NCBI GenBank assembly: GCA_018666775.1
Contig: JABIXC010000003.1
Span: 62,001-126,000 of the forward strand
DNA length: 64,000 nucleotides
Direction: 5' to 3'
Source of the DNA: Rhodospirillales bacterium
Lineage (GTDB): Bacteria > Pseudomonadota > Alphaproteobacteria > SMXQ01
Shown here: positions 1-8,903 of the stretch, piece after piece
Position numbering within the stretch: position 1 is the first letter of the stretch
How the letters are laid out: the number at the start of each line of letters is the position of its first letter
The notes under the pieces: model-generated
What the model was told of the DNA's origin: nothing
The model's database searches: none
The model's input: the letters and a program-made list of their open reading frames with translations, nothing else
Program-made: the position numbers and the translations under genes

Positions 1-2879
1 TGGGCCTGGGCTTTAGGGGACGGTTTTGAATTTCCGGATTTTTTAACAGGTTTTTGCATCGCAGGGGGTGTTGTGGAAACAGCCACCTGGTTTTCCTTAG
101 CCACTTTCGCATTCGTTTCTTCAATTGCTTCCATAAGACGCTCGCGGATCAATGGCAGGCGTGATTCATGGGAAACCTTCAGGCCAAACAGGTCTTTTAC
201 ATAAAAAACATCGACAGCGCGGGTGCCGTATGTAGAAATTTTGGCCGATGCAATTTGCAGATTAAGATCCGTCAGCACCGCTGTAACATCATAAAGAAAG
301 CCGGGCCGGTCCCTGCCGTTGACTTCAATCACCGTGTTGGTCGCCGATGCTTTGTTATTGATCATGACCCGGGGCTGATCCCGAAACACACGGGTGCGCG
401 CAGGCAGGGTGGCCTTTATTTCCAAGGTGCGGGGCAGGCGACGTTGGCGCGAAATGATTTGTTTCAAGGCATCATTGAGTCGTTGCAGGGCACGGGGATT
501 GTCAAAGGCATCTCCGTTCACATCCTGAATCCAGAAAGAATCAAGCGCCATACCATCTGCCATGGTGAAAATCTTGGCATCCGCAATGTTTGCGCCGCAA
601 AGCGCCATGGCCCCGGTAATGCGGGAAAACAACCCGGCATCATCCAATGTATAAACCGTCACTTCCGTGATATCCCGAAACTGGTCAATCTTTGTATCAA
701 TGACCAAAGGCACTCGATCATCATTTTCAAACGGCTCGCTATCCGCTGCAATCCGCTCCGCATGACGCAGCAAGGTGTCGCTATCAAAGGCCAACCAATA
801 GGGTGCAGGAATCCGGCCAGCATACGCATCAAACTGTTCATCAGACCAAGAGGTGAGGGCTGTGCGCAATGCATCGCGCGCTGCCCTTGCCCTGTCTTCG
901 CGACCGCGTGCTGATAGCTGGCCCGACATCACATCTTCTGCGGCGTAATATAATTCCCGCAACAAGGCAGCCTTCCACCCATTCCAGACATTGGGACCAA
1001 CCGCGCGGATATCAGCAACGGTCAGACACAAAAGCAGGTGCAGGCGTTCTGGCGATTGCACTTCTTCAACAAAATCCGCAAGCGTCCTCGGGTCATCGAT
1101 ATCGCGCCTAAATGCCGTGTTGCTCATAAGCAAGTGGCTGCCCACCAACCAGGAAACCGTTTCGGTTTCTTCCTCACTTAATCCAAAACGCGGCCCCAGT
1201 GTATGGGCAATCTGCGCCCCCAAAACCGAATGATCACCGCCCCGGCCTTTCGCAATGTCATGCAGCATCAAGGCAACCATCAAGGCACGTTTTGCAGTGA
1301 TCTTGTGAAACGCTTCACTGGAGACTGGCATGTCGTCTTTCAGTTCACCCAGACCAATGCGATGCAAAATACCAATCGCCAGGATGGTGTGTTCGTCCAC
1401 GGTATAGACATGGTACATGTCGTGCTGCATCTGCGCGACCACCCGACCAAAATCTGGAACGAAGCGGCCAAAGACGCTCGCTTCATTCATGCGGCGCAAT
1501 GTAATTTCCGGGTTTTTCTTGTTGGTCAATATTTCCATAAACAACCGGTTGGCTTCCGGGTCTTGGCGCAATTGATCATCGATCAAGGGCAAGGAGCGGG
1601 TAATCAGGCGCAGGGTTGCTGGATGAATGTCCAAATCTTCGCTATGAGAAATATGAAACAACCGCAACAGGGCAATGGGATCGGCGCGAAAAATTTCATC
1701 GTCTTCTGTGCGGATGCGGCCTTTTTCAATAACAAAGCCATCCACTTCGCGCCGACCAATACCAAAGGTTGGCATGCGAATCCGCGCACGGCGTTTGTGC
1801 TGTTCTTCCAAAGCCGCGCAGAAAATCCGGGTTAACCCGCCCACTTCCTTGGCATACAGGAAATAGTGTTTCATGAAGCGTTCAACGGCACGCGCCCCGG
1901 AATGATCGGTGTATCCCATCAGGTCTGAGACCAGCGCCTGCAAATCAAAGGTCAGCCGGTCTTCTTCTCGATCGGTTTGGTAATGCAGGTGACAGCGCAC
2001 GGTCCACAGGAATTTTTGGGCCTTGGCAAAGCGTGCTGCCTCGCGCGCAGAGATAACCCCAAGGGCAACCATGGCCGCTATGTCTTTTGCCCCGTAAATA
2101 TATTTGGCAATCCAGAACAAGGTATGAAGGTCACGAAGCCCGCCCTTGCCTTCCTTGATGTTGGGTTCCAGAACGTAGCGCGAATCGCCGGTACGTTGGT
2201 GGCGAGCATCGCGTTCGGCCAGTTTCGCCTCGACAAAATCGGGGCCGGTGCCATCCGCTATTTCGCTGCGGAACCGTTGGCGCAATGTTCCAAATAATGG
2301 CTGATCCCCTGCAATATGCCGGGTCTCTAACAAAGATGTCCGGATGGTAATATCAGCACGGCCATGACGGATACATTCATCAACCGACCGGATGGCCTGG
2401 CCCACCTTGTAGCCCAAATCCCAAAGGATATAGAGGATGTATTCTATGACCTGTTCGGTGTAGGAATTTTGCTTGTAAGACAGCAAAAACAAAAGATCGA
2501 TATCGGAATGGGGTGCCAGCTCACCACGCCCATACCCCCCGGTCGCGACCAGCGCCATGCGCTCACCCTCTGTTGGGTTAGCACGGGGATATACGGTTTT
2601 ACTTGTAAAATAAAACAGCGCCGCAAGCACGCTATCCATGGCATCGGTATTGGCCGCGACAACATCGGCGCCCGTTAAACGATGTTCATAAAATTCATTT
2701 CTTATCCATGCATGGGCATGATCAAGCGCATCCCGAGCTGCATCCAGAACGGCCGGGCGCATTTCTGATGTTGGCTGATCGCTTTTTGCAATTTTAGAAA
2801 GGGCGTCTGCAAACCCCGCCATTGCAACACTAGGGGGTGCAACATCTGGTTTAGACGAGGTGGAAACAAGATCGGTCAT
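1..2879 (-). CDS. glnD: PII uridylyltransferase / uridylyl-removing enzyme GlnD (3' end beyond window)
   Basis: Bifunctional cytosolic enzyme that adds UMP to, or removes it from, PII proteins in response to glutamine, setting nitrogen assimilation. The frame opens at an ATG at 2879 and stays open to base 1 (at least 959 codons). The nucleotidyltransferase signature GGYGRGELAPHSDIDLLFL is at residues 114-132. An HD-type site (LHDIAKG then GDHS) lies near residue 535. An ACT-like segment reading KISTYGTRAVDVFYVKD lies near residues 880-900. Beyond about residue 925 the protein becomes a Lys/Pro/Ser/Ala-rich tail with no stop inside the window. GlnD proteins are usually about 900-950 residues, so only a short piece should be missing. 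The alpha-hydroxy acid dehydrogenase gene ends 30 bases upstream on the same strand, so cotranscription is possible. Confidence 0.95.
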   Translation of the reverse strand, partial: MTDLVSTSSKPDVAPPSVAMAGFADALSKIAKSDQPTSEMRPAVLDAARDALDHAHAWIRNEFYEHRLTGADVVAANTDAMDSVLAALFYFTSKTVYPRANPTEGERMALVATGGYGRGELAPHSDIDLLFLLSYKQNSYTEQVIEYILYILWDLGYKVGQAIRSVDECIRHGRADITIRTSLLETRHIAGDQPLFGTLRQRFRSEIADGTGPDFVEAKLAERDARHQRTGDSRYVLEPNIKEGKGGLRDLHTLFWIAKYIYGAKDIAAMVALGVISAREAARFAKAQKFLWTVRCHLHYQTDREEDRLTFDLQALVSDLMGYTDHSGARAVERFMKHYFLYAKEVGGLTRIFCAALEEQHKRRARIRMPTFGIGRREVDGFVIEKGRIRTEDDEIFRADPIALLRLFHISHSEDLDIHPATLRLITRSLPLIDDQLRQDPEANRLFMEILTNKKNPEITLRRMNEASVFGRFVPDFGRVVAQMQHDMYHVYTVDEHTILAIGILHRIGLGELKDDMPVSSEAFHKITAKRALMVALMLHDIAKGRGGDHSVLGAQIAHTLGPRFGLSEEETETVSWLVGSHLLMSNTAFRRDIDDPRTLADFVEEVQSPERLHLLLCLTVADIRAVGPNVWNGWKAALLRELYYAAEDVMSGQLSARGREDRARAARDALRTALTSWSDEQFDAYAGRIPAPYWLAFDSDTLLRHAERIAADSEPFENDDRVPLVIDTKIDQFRDITEVTVYTLDDAGLFSRITGAMALCGANIADAKIFTMADGMALDSFWIQDVNGDAFDNPRALQRLNDALKQIISRQRRLPRTLEIKATLPARTRVFRDQPRVMINNKASATNTVIEVNGRDRPGFLYDVTAVLTDLNLQIASAKISTYGTRAVDVFYVKDLFGLKVSHESRLPLIRERLMEAIEETNAKVAKENQVAVSTTPPAMQKPVKKSGNSKPSPKAQA

Positions 2880-2909
2880 AAGCCCCTGTATAAGGTTAAT
2901 CCGGTCGTA

Positions 2910-4040
2910 TTAATAGGTGCCCTTGTCCCAACGCTCAAATGCTTCCGTCACCACCGGGAAGGGACTCCAGGGCGTTGGCGGGTTCATGGGCATGGCACCG
3001 CGATGCAAATACTCCGGCGTTAATTCTGACAAATTATTGATTCCCAAAAGGCCCATGGTCACGGTGATTTCTGCTTCCAGAATTTCAAAGGCCCGCACCA
3101 GCCCCTCTTCACCACCCGCTGCCAATGCCCAGCCCTGAAGCTTGCCCACAGCAATAGTGGTTGCACCCAAAGCCAGCGCCTTGATCATGTCCGATCCACG
3201 CACAAAAGCGCCATCAACGATAATTTCTTTTTTGCCTTTGGCCACCGATGCCACTTCTTCCAGTGCCTCAATGGCCCCACGCCCATGGTCAAGCTGCCGT
3301 CCGCCATGGTTCGATACCCACAACACATCAACACCACGGTCTATCGCAATTTGCGCATCTTCTTTTGTGGCGATGCCTTTTACGATGACGGGCAGCCCTG
3401 AATATTTTTTACAATGTTCAACAAAATCCCATGTCAGAGAAGAGCGAAATTTCCATTCCGCATCGGGATCAATGCCTTCAAGGTTTGCCCGTTGAACAAA
3501 GGTCCGGCGGTTAAACCGATTATACTGATCCCGTTCGCGGCGGCCGTAATGGGCAACATCGGCCGTGATAACCAATGCATCAAACCCTGCCGCAACCACA
3601 CGATCCAGGGTGCGTTCCACCCAATCCATATCGCCACGCACATATAACTGAAACATTTTTGGGCCCTCTACCGATGCCGCACATTCTTCAAGCCGTGGGT
3701 TGGACATAATTGAAATGGTCGCCATTGAGCCAAAGGTTTCCATGGCCTTCATCACCGGAAGGTTGCCGCCGGGGTCCATCATGTGCAGCGATCCAATGGG
3801 CGCGCAAATCACCGGAATCCGCAATTTATGCCCCATAAAGGTCGATGTTGCATCGGGCGTTGCCACGTCAATTAGAACACGGGGACGAAAGGCAATTGTA
3901 TCGAGTGCGTAACGATTGCGTTTCAGGGTTGTTTCAGATTCACCCCCGCCCGATAAAAAATCCCACACGGCAGGCGATAGCCTTTTTTTGGCCTCGATGA
4001 TGATTTCCTGCTGGGTCGCTGCTTTTTTAATATCGTCCAC
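2910..4040 (-). CDS. FMN-dependent alpha-hydroxy acid dehydrogenase/oxidase family protein
   Basis: A 376-residue protein of the lactate dehydrogenase/glycolate oxidase (LldD) family, TIM-barrel flavoenzymes that oxidise 2-hydroxy acids to 2-oxo acids. The active-site segment SNHGGRQLD is at residues 243-251 (catalytic His245, substrate-binding Arg248). Lys221 (VKG), Gln131/Tyr133 (FQLYV) and Asp161 (TAD before GRRERD) match family active-site or flavin positions. Three positions look unusual from memory of the family: Trp26 where Tyr is normal (VWDF for the YDYY region), DGA for DGG, and GKL for GRP in the flavin-phosphate loop. The start is GTG at 4040 with AGGAGA about 10 bases upstream. 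It is divergent from the maleate-isomerase-like gene (141-base shared upstream region). The substrate cannot be assigned; family membership is secure. Confidence 0.88.
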   Translation of the reverse strand: MDDIKKAATQQEIIIEAKKRLSPAVWDFLSGGGESETTLKRNRYALDTIAFRPRVLIDVATPDATSTFMGHKLRIPVICAPIGSLHMMDPGGNLPVMKAMETFGSMATISIMSNPRLEECAASVEGPKMFQLYVRGDMDWVERTLDRVVAAGFDALVITADVAHYGRRERDQYNRFNRRTFVQRANLEGIDPDAEWKFRSSLTWDFVEHCKKYSGLPVIVKGIATKEDAQIAIDRGVDVLWVSNHGGRQLDHGRGAIEALEEVASVAKGKKEIIVDGAFVRGSDMIKALALGATTIAVGKLQGWALAAGGEEGLVRAFEILEAEITVTMGLLGINNLSELTPEYLHRGAMPMNPPTPWSPFPVVTEAFERWDKGTY

Positions 4041-4181
4041 TGCAATTTCTCCTGAATATTCCCCGGTCTTTATAATCCGGATTTGTCGTACAGATTTTAA
4101 TCGGTTATCAAGTTATGGATACAGGATAAAGTGCCATAGAAAAAGCCTGTGCAATGATAACAAAAAATCAGGGGAGCCTGC

Positions 4182-4967
4182 ATGAACGCTGTGACCGAAC
4201 CATTGGCCACCCGTGCCGCAATCCTGGAGACGCCAAAAGCAAGGGTCGGCATCATCATTCCGTCATCCAATCGGTTGGCAGAACCCCAGTTGCGCCACTA
4301 TCTCCCTGCTGAAATTGGTCTCCATACCACCCGGCTGCGCATGACCGGGCCGTGGCACAAGCCCCTTGGGGAAATTCATGACGCCATCAAACAAGCCGCA
4401 GGCGCGCTTAATGATTCCAAATGTGATGTCATTGTCTTCAATTGCACCGGGGGCGCCATGGCCGACGGCCCGGAAGAAGAGACGCGCGTCCTTGAACTGA
4501 TTGCCGAAGAAACAGACGCCGAAGCAATGTCCACCGGCGAAGCGGTCGTCGATGCGTTGCGCGCGGTGGCCATCAAATCCATGGTCTTGGTCACGCCCTA
4601 TGTTCAGAGCACCAATGATGCCGAAAAGATTTATCTGGAAAGCCTGGGCTTTGAGGTGTTGAACGACATCGCGCTGGGACTGGGCGGGGGCAATTTTTAT
4701 ATCCACGTGCCCCCTGAAAAATGGCTGGAAACCACGGAAAAGGCCCTGATGGGGGCGGGCAGTGATGCAGATGGTGTGTTTTTATCGTGCACCAACACCA
4801 CCCAGATTGAAATCATTCCGATTGCGGAACAAAAATTTGGCCGGCCTTGCATTAATTCCAATCAGGCCGTTATCTGGGCCGCCCTAAACCGCATCCGGGC
4901 CCGAAAAGGGCAGGACAGTGATTCTATCGCCAAACCCCAGGGTCTTGGCAAACTCTTTGATATTTAA
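4182..4967 (+). CDS. Maleate cis-trans isomerase / Asp-Glu racemase superfamily enzyme
   Basis: A 261-residue cytosolic enzyme of the superfamily holding maleate isomerase, arylmalonate decarboxylase and Asp/Glu/hydantoin racemases. The N-terminal PSSNRLAEPQL motif (residues 27-37) resembles the substrate-carboxylate loop of maleate isomerases. Two cysteines sit in the expected places: Cys88 in FNCTGG and Cys203 in LSCTNT, 115 residues apart. Two-Cys members act as isomerases or racemases, whereas arylmalonate decarboxylases use one. The start ATG follows GGGGAG by 7 bases. The SDR gene follows after 28 bases on the same strand and an FMN-dependent hydroxy acid dehydrogenase diverges from it, suggesting breakdown of a dicarboxylic or hydroxy acid. 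Maleate itself is only one possible substrate. Confidence 0.85.
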   Translation: MNAVTEPLATRAAILETPKARVGIIIPSSNRLAEPQLRHYLPAEIGLHTTRLRMTGPWHKPLGEIHDAIKQAAGALNDSKCDVIVFNCTGGAMADGPEEETRVLELIAEETDAEAMSTGEAVVDALRAVAIKSMVLVTPYVQSTNDAEKIYLESLGFEVLNDIALGLGGGNFYIHVPPEKWLETTEKALMGAGSDADGVFLSCTNTTQIEIIPIAEQKFGRPCINSNQAVIWAALNRIRARKGQDSDSIAKPQGLGKLFDI

Positions 4968-4995
4968 CCGTTAATTTAAGGAAGGCATCCAAAAA

Positions 4996-5853
4996 ATGGC
5001 GCAAACAATGAACAACTCCCGTGTCGCCATCGTCACCGGCGCAAGCCGGGGCATGGGCCGTGAAATGGCAGAAGCAATCATCGAAGCGGGCGGCCGCGCA
5101 GGCCTGTTAAGCCCCGATGTCGATGAACTGAACGCCACGGTCAAAGAAGTCAGTGACCGTTATGGCGCGGGCAAGGCCCTGGCCCTGCCATACAGCATTT
5201 CAGATTATAGCCAGTGTGAACGCGCCCGCGATGACACGCTGGAAGCCTTCGGTGATCTGCACATGGTGGTCAACAACGCTGCCCTTGGCCAATTGAATGT
5301 TGTTCCAAAGGGTGCTCCTGACACATCAATCAATTTTTGGGAAACCGACCCCAAACGCTGGGCCCAGGTGATCGATGTCAATGTCTGTGGCACTTATTAC
5401 ATGTGCCGCGCCATCACCCCGCACATGCTCGAACAAGGCTGGGGCCGTATTGTGAATGTCACCACGTCACTGGGCACCATACAGCGCAAAGGCAATGCCC
5501 CTTACGGGCCATCCAAAGGCGCCATTGAGGCCGAAACCTTAATCTTTGCTCAGGAACTTGAAGGAACCGGGGTGACGTCTAATTCCCTGATCCCCGGCGG
5601 TGCGGCGGCAACGGCATTTGTGCCAAAGAATTTTCTGACAGAACGAAAATTGGTGGACCCTGCCGTTATGCGCCGCCCCATCCAATGGCTGGCGTCGGAT
5701 TTATCTGATAATCAGACCGGCGGGCGTTATGTCGGGATGAACTGGGATGAAGCCCTTGACCCTAATGAAAGCGCCGCAGGTGCGCTGGAAGCGCCGGTCT
5801 ATCTGGCCCCTGCAGGGAAACAACAATCGTCAAGAGAATGGGATAAAAAATAA
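4996..5853 (+). CDS. SDR family NAD(P)-dependent oxidoreductase
   Basis: Classical short-chain dehydrogenase/reductase of 285 residues. The Rossmann motif TGASRGMG is near residues 15-22, followed by NNAA, a catalytic Ser in VTTS and the YGPSK (YxxxK) pair. Such enzymes interconvert alcohols and ketones with NAD(P)H. The C-terminal part beyond the usual ~250 residues is polar and ends in Lys/Asp-rich sequence. It follows the maleate-isomerase-like gene by 28 bases behind an AAGGAAGG ribosome site, so the two are likely cotranscribed. Its TAA stop directly abuts the convergent mutS stop, with no bases between them. The substrate is unknown. Confidence 0.88.
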   Translation: MAQTMNNSRVAIVTGASRGMGREMAEAIIEAGGRAGLLSPDVDELNATVKEVSDRYGAGKALALPYSISDYSQCERARDDTLEAFGDLHMVVNNAALGQLNVVPKGAPDTSINFWETDPKRWAQVIDVNVCGTYYMCRAITPHMLEQGWGRIVNVTTSLGTIQRKGNAPYGPSKGAIEAETLIFAQELEGTGVTSNSLIPGGAAATAFVPKNFLTERKLVDPAVMRRPIQWLASDLSDNQTGGRYVGMNWDEALDPNESAAGALEAPVYLAPAGKQQSSREWDKK

Positions 5854-8706
5854 TCAGGTCTGATCTTTGTCGGCCATCAACCCAACCAATTTATAGGCGA
5901 GTTCCAGTGCTTCCTTCGGGCTCAGCTCATCGGGGTTGATGGACCTGAGTGCTGCTTCCAGGGCACTTTCTTTGGGCAGGGTGCTGGAAGCTTTGGGCAT
6001 CGCTGCAAACAAAGGCAAGTCATCTGAAAGCCTGGAAACCGTGTCTGCTTTTTCGCTGTCTTCCAAGGCACCCAGAACTTCTTCTGCACGATCAAGGGCG
6101 GTAACCGGCAAACCTGCCAACCGCGCAACATGAATGCCATAGGAACGGTCCGCCGTACCCGGGGCAACTTCGTGCAGAAACAAAACCTCGCCCTGCCATT
6201 CCTTGACCTGCATGGCGTGGTTCGACAGGCCCGAAAGGCTTCCTGAAAGCTGGGTTAGTTCATGGTAATGGGTGGCAAACAGGCCGCGGCTTTTATTTAC
6301 TTCGTGCAAATGTTCAATGGTCGCCCAGGCAATGGACAACCCATCAAAGGTTGCCGTGCCCCGACCGATTTCGTCGAGAATAACCATTGCGCGTGGACCG
6401 GCCTGATTAAGAATGGTTGCGGTTTCCACCATTTCGACCATGAAGGTGGATCGGCCCCGGGCAAGATCATCTGCCGCCCCCACCCGGGAAAACAACCGGT
6501 CAACAATGCCAATATGGGCGCCGTCAGCGGGCACAAAACACCCGATTTGGGCAAGGATCGCAAGCAACGCATTTTGCCGAAGGAAGGTCGATTTGCCCGC
6601 CATGTTTGGGCCGGTCAGCAGCCACAGACGACTGGCAGGCGCCAGATCATCAGATGCACCATTGCCCGGTGACAGATCACAATCATTGGGCACAAATTCG
6701 GACTCGCCCGCACGACGTAGCGCATCTTCGATAACAACGTGACGCCCTTTGGTGATCTTGAAGTCGAAACTATTATCAACAATTGGGCGCACATAGCGTC
6801 CATCGCGGGCCAGTTCCCCAAAGCCTGCGGCGATATCGAACCAGGCAAGGGCCCGGGCAGCGAGGGCGATGTGTTCTGCCCTTGCACACACGGCCGCAAT
6901 AAGGCGATCAAAAATTTCTATTTCCTGGGCCATGAACCGCACGCCCGCGCGGGCGATCCGGGTTTCAAGTTCAACCAGTTCATCGGTGTTAAACCGAACG
7001 GCAGAGGCCAGGGTTTGGCGGTGATGGAAGAAATGATCCATCTCATCAAGGGTCACGCCCGGGTCCCTGTCGGGGCCTTTGGCCGACATCATGGCATCGG
7101 CCTGGCCGGGGCGCGCCTCAATGAAATATCCCAACACGTTGTTGTGGCGCACCTTCAGGTTGGCAATGCCCGTGCATTCCCTATAATCACGTTCCAGCCC
7201 GGCAATCAAACGGCGGCTTTCGTCTCTTAATTTTCGGGTTTCATCAAGGGCAGCATCAAAACCCTGGGCAATGAACCCGCCATCGCGGGTAAAGAATGGC
7301 AGGTCTTCGGCCAGTGCCTTTCGCAACAACCCCGTCAATTCGCCATGTTCACCAAGATCGTGCAGCCATTGGTTTACCAGCGGCGGCAAAGGTGCCAAAT
7401 CACTGCTGGCAGCATTACCCGTATCGAGGGCCGCAACCAGTTTCATGGCCGCATCAAGCCCATTGCAAATGGCTGCCAGATCCCGTGGCCCTGCACGCCC
7501 GACGGTAATGCGCGCAAGGGCACGTTCTATATCGGGACTGCCCGAAAGCGATGCCGCCACAGTTTTGCGGGGGCCTTGGGTATGGCCTTCATCATCGACA
7601 AACCACGCAATCCCATCAAGGCGATCGTTAATTGCTTTTGGGTCTGTCAGGGGGGCCGCCAACAACATGCCTAACAATCTGCCGCCGGCACTGGTGCGAG
7701 TGCGATCGATGGCGTCAATCAAACTGCCCCGACGCGTGCCTGATGCGCTGATGGTTAATTCCAGATTGCGCCGGGTTTGGGCATCGATCTCCATGATCGC
7801 GCCCTCGGCAATTTGGCGCGGGGGCTGCAACCGGGGAAATGATCCCTTTTGGGTCAGTTCGATGTAATCCACCAAGGCCCCGGCAGCCGCAAGTTCGGCA
7901 CGACCAAACGTGCCAAACCCGTCCAGATCATCGACACCAAAAAACCGTTCAAGCCGCCGGGCACCATTTTGTGAATCAAACAAACTGGATGGCTGGAGCG
8001 TGATGGCGGTTTCTGTTTCTTCTCCCGCCCGCTGCAGGCCCTGGGCCATATCCGGTTTTGTTGAAAGCCGGTCTGAGACCAGCAATTCGCCCGGTTTAAT
8101 GCGAGCAATGGTTGCGGCAAGGGATGACGGTTCCAGTCGCTGGGTCAGAAAATCGCCGGTGGAAATATCAAGCCATGCAAGGCCCAGAACCCCTTCCGCT
8201 TCTGCCAGGGCTGCCAGAAAATTATTGCTGCGCTGGTCCAGAAGGGTTTCTTCCGTCAAGGTTCCCGGCGTGATCAAGCGCACAACATCCCGGGCGACCA
8301 CTGATTTTGCCCCCCGTTTTTTGGCTTCACTGGGGTCTTCCATCTGTTCGCAAACGGCGACCTTAAACCCGCCCTTGATCAATTTAGCCAGGTAGTTATC
8401 TGCCGAATGAACCGGGACACCACACATGGGGATATCTTCGCCCTGATGCTTGCCCCGGTGGGTCAGGGCAATATCCAGTGCCTTTGATGCGGCATGGGCA
8501 TCATCAAAGAAAAGCTCGTAGAAATCCCCCATCCGGTAAAAAAGCAGACTATCGGGATGATCCTTCTTGATCCCAAGATATTGCACCATCATGGGAGTCA
8601 CAGGCGCATCAGAGGCCACAGAAGCTACTGAGGCCTTATCAGAACCCTTGCCTAAACCTTGGCCAATCCGCTGTTTTTCTGCTGTATTTAGTGCCTTTTT
8701 TGACAC
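5854..8706 (-). CDS. mutS: DNA mismatch repair ATPase MutS
   Basis: Mismatch-recognition protein of methyl-independent or methyl-directed repair. It has 950 residues, a little longer than the usual 850-910 because of a ~35-residue polar N-terminal extension. The mismatch-reading F-x-E motif is FYE at residues 62-64 (GDFYELF). The ATPase Walker [10 protein letters not shown] is near residue 698, followed by the Walker B region [15 protein letters not shown]. The tail ([17 protein letters not shown]) resembles the MutS tetramerisation helix region. The chosen start is GTG at 8706 with GGGGAGG about 10 bases upstream; an internal ATG pair at residues 39-40 could be an alternative start. Divergent from maeB. 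Confidence 0.97.
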   Translation of the reverse strand: MSKKALNTAEKQRIGQGLGKGSDKASVASVASDAPVTPMMVQYLGIKKDHPDSLLFYRMGDFYELFFDDAHAASKALDIALTHRGKHQGEDIPMCGVPVHSADNYLAKLIKGGFKVAVCEQMEDPSEAKKRGAKSVVARDVVRLITPGTLTEETLLDQRSNNFLAALAEAEGVLGLAWLDISTGDFLTQRLEPSSLAATIARIKPGELLVSDRLSTKPDMAQGLQRAGEETETAITLQPSSLFDSQNGARRLERFFGVDDLDGFGTFGRAELAAAGALVDYIELTQKGSFPRLQPPRQIAEGAIMEIDAQTRRNLELTISASGTRRGSLIDAIDRTRTSAGGRLLGMLLAAPLTDPKAINDRLDGIAWFVDDEGHTQGPRKTVAASLSGSPDIERALARITVGRAGPRDLAAICNGLDAAMKLVAALDTGNAASSDLAPLPPLVNQWLHDLGEHGELTGLLRKALAEDLPFFTRDGGFIAQGFDAALDETRKLRDESRRLIAGLERDYRECTGIANLKVRHNNVLGYFIEARPGQADAMMSAKGPDRDPGVTLDEMDHFFHHRQTLASAVRFNTDELVELETRIARAGVRFMAQEIEIFDRLIAAVCARAEHIALAARALAWFDIAAGFGELARDGRYVRPIVDNSFDFKITKGRHVVIEDALRRAGESEFVPNDCDLSPGNGASDDLAPASRLWLLTGPNMAGKSTFLRQNALLAILAQIGCFVPADGAHIGIVDRLFSRVGAADDLARGRSTFMVEMVETATILNQAGPRAMVILDEIGRGTATFDGLSIAWATIEHLHEVNKSRGLFATHYHELTQLSGSLSGLSNHAMQVKEWQGEVLFLHEVAPGTADRSYGIHVARLAGLPVTALDRAEEVLGALEDSEKADTVSRLSDDLPLFAAMPKASSTLPKESALEAALRSINPDELSPKEALELAYKLVGLMADKDQT

Positions 8707-8903
8707 GCTTTAAGCCTCCCCACCCTTTAAACCCCTGAATTTTTGCGGGCAATCCAGCTTATCATAGCGGGGGCTTCGGTTATAGTTCGTCCTTGGCAAT
8801 TGAGAAAAACCCGGTAAGTTCCCATCATCTTGGTTCTTCGGAGCTAAATCGGAATAGAAAATACAGTGCCGAAATTTGAACAAATCGGCAGAAAAGGGAG
8901 ATC

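Noticed and set aside
168-914. Long plus-strand frame opposite glnD
   Set aside because: Antisense to the well-supported glnD frame; composition and motifs belong to GlnD, no ribosome site.
1203-1835. 210-codon plus-strand frame opposite the glnD HD region
   Set aside because: Shadow of the GlnD coding frame with no recognisable domain.
4041-4181. Palindrome-like TTGTCGTACAGA in the divergent promoter region
   Set aside because: Not a true inverted repeat and no regulator gene is adjacent.
7271-7867. 198-codon plus-strand frame inside mutS
   Set aside because: Ser/Arg/Ala-rich antisense shadow of MutS.
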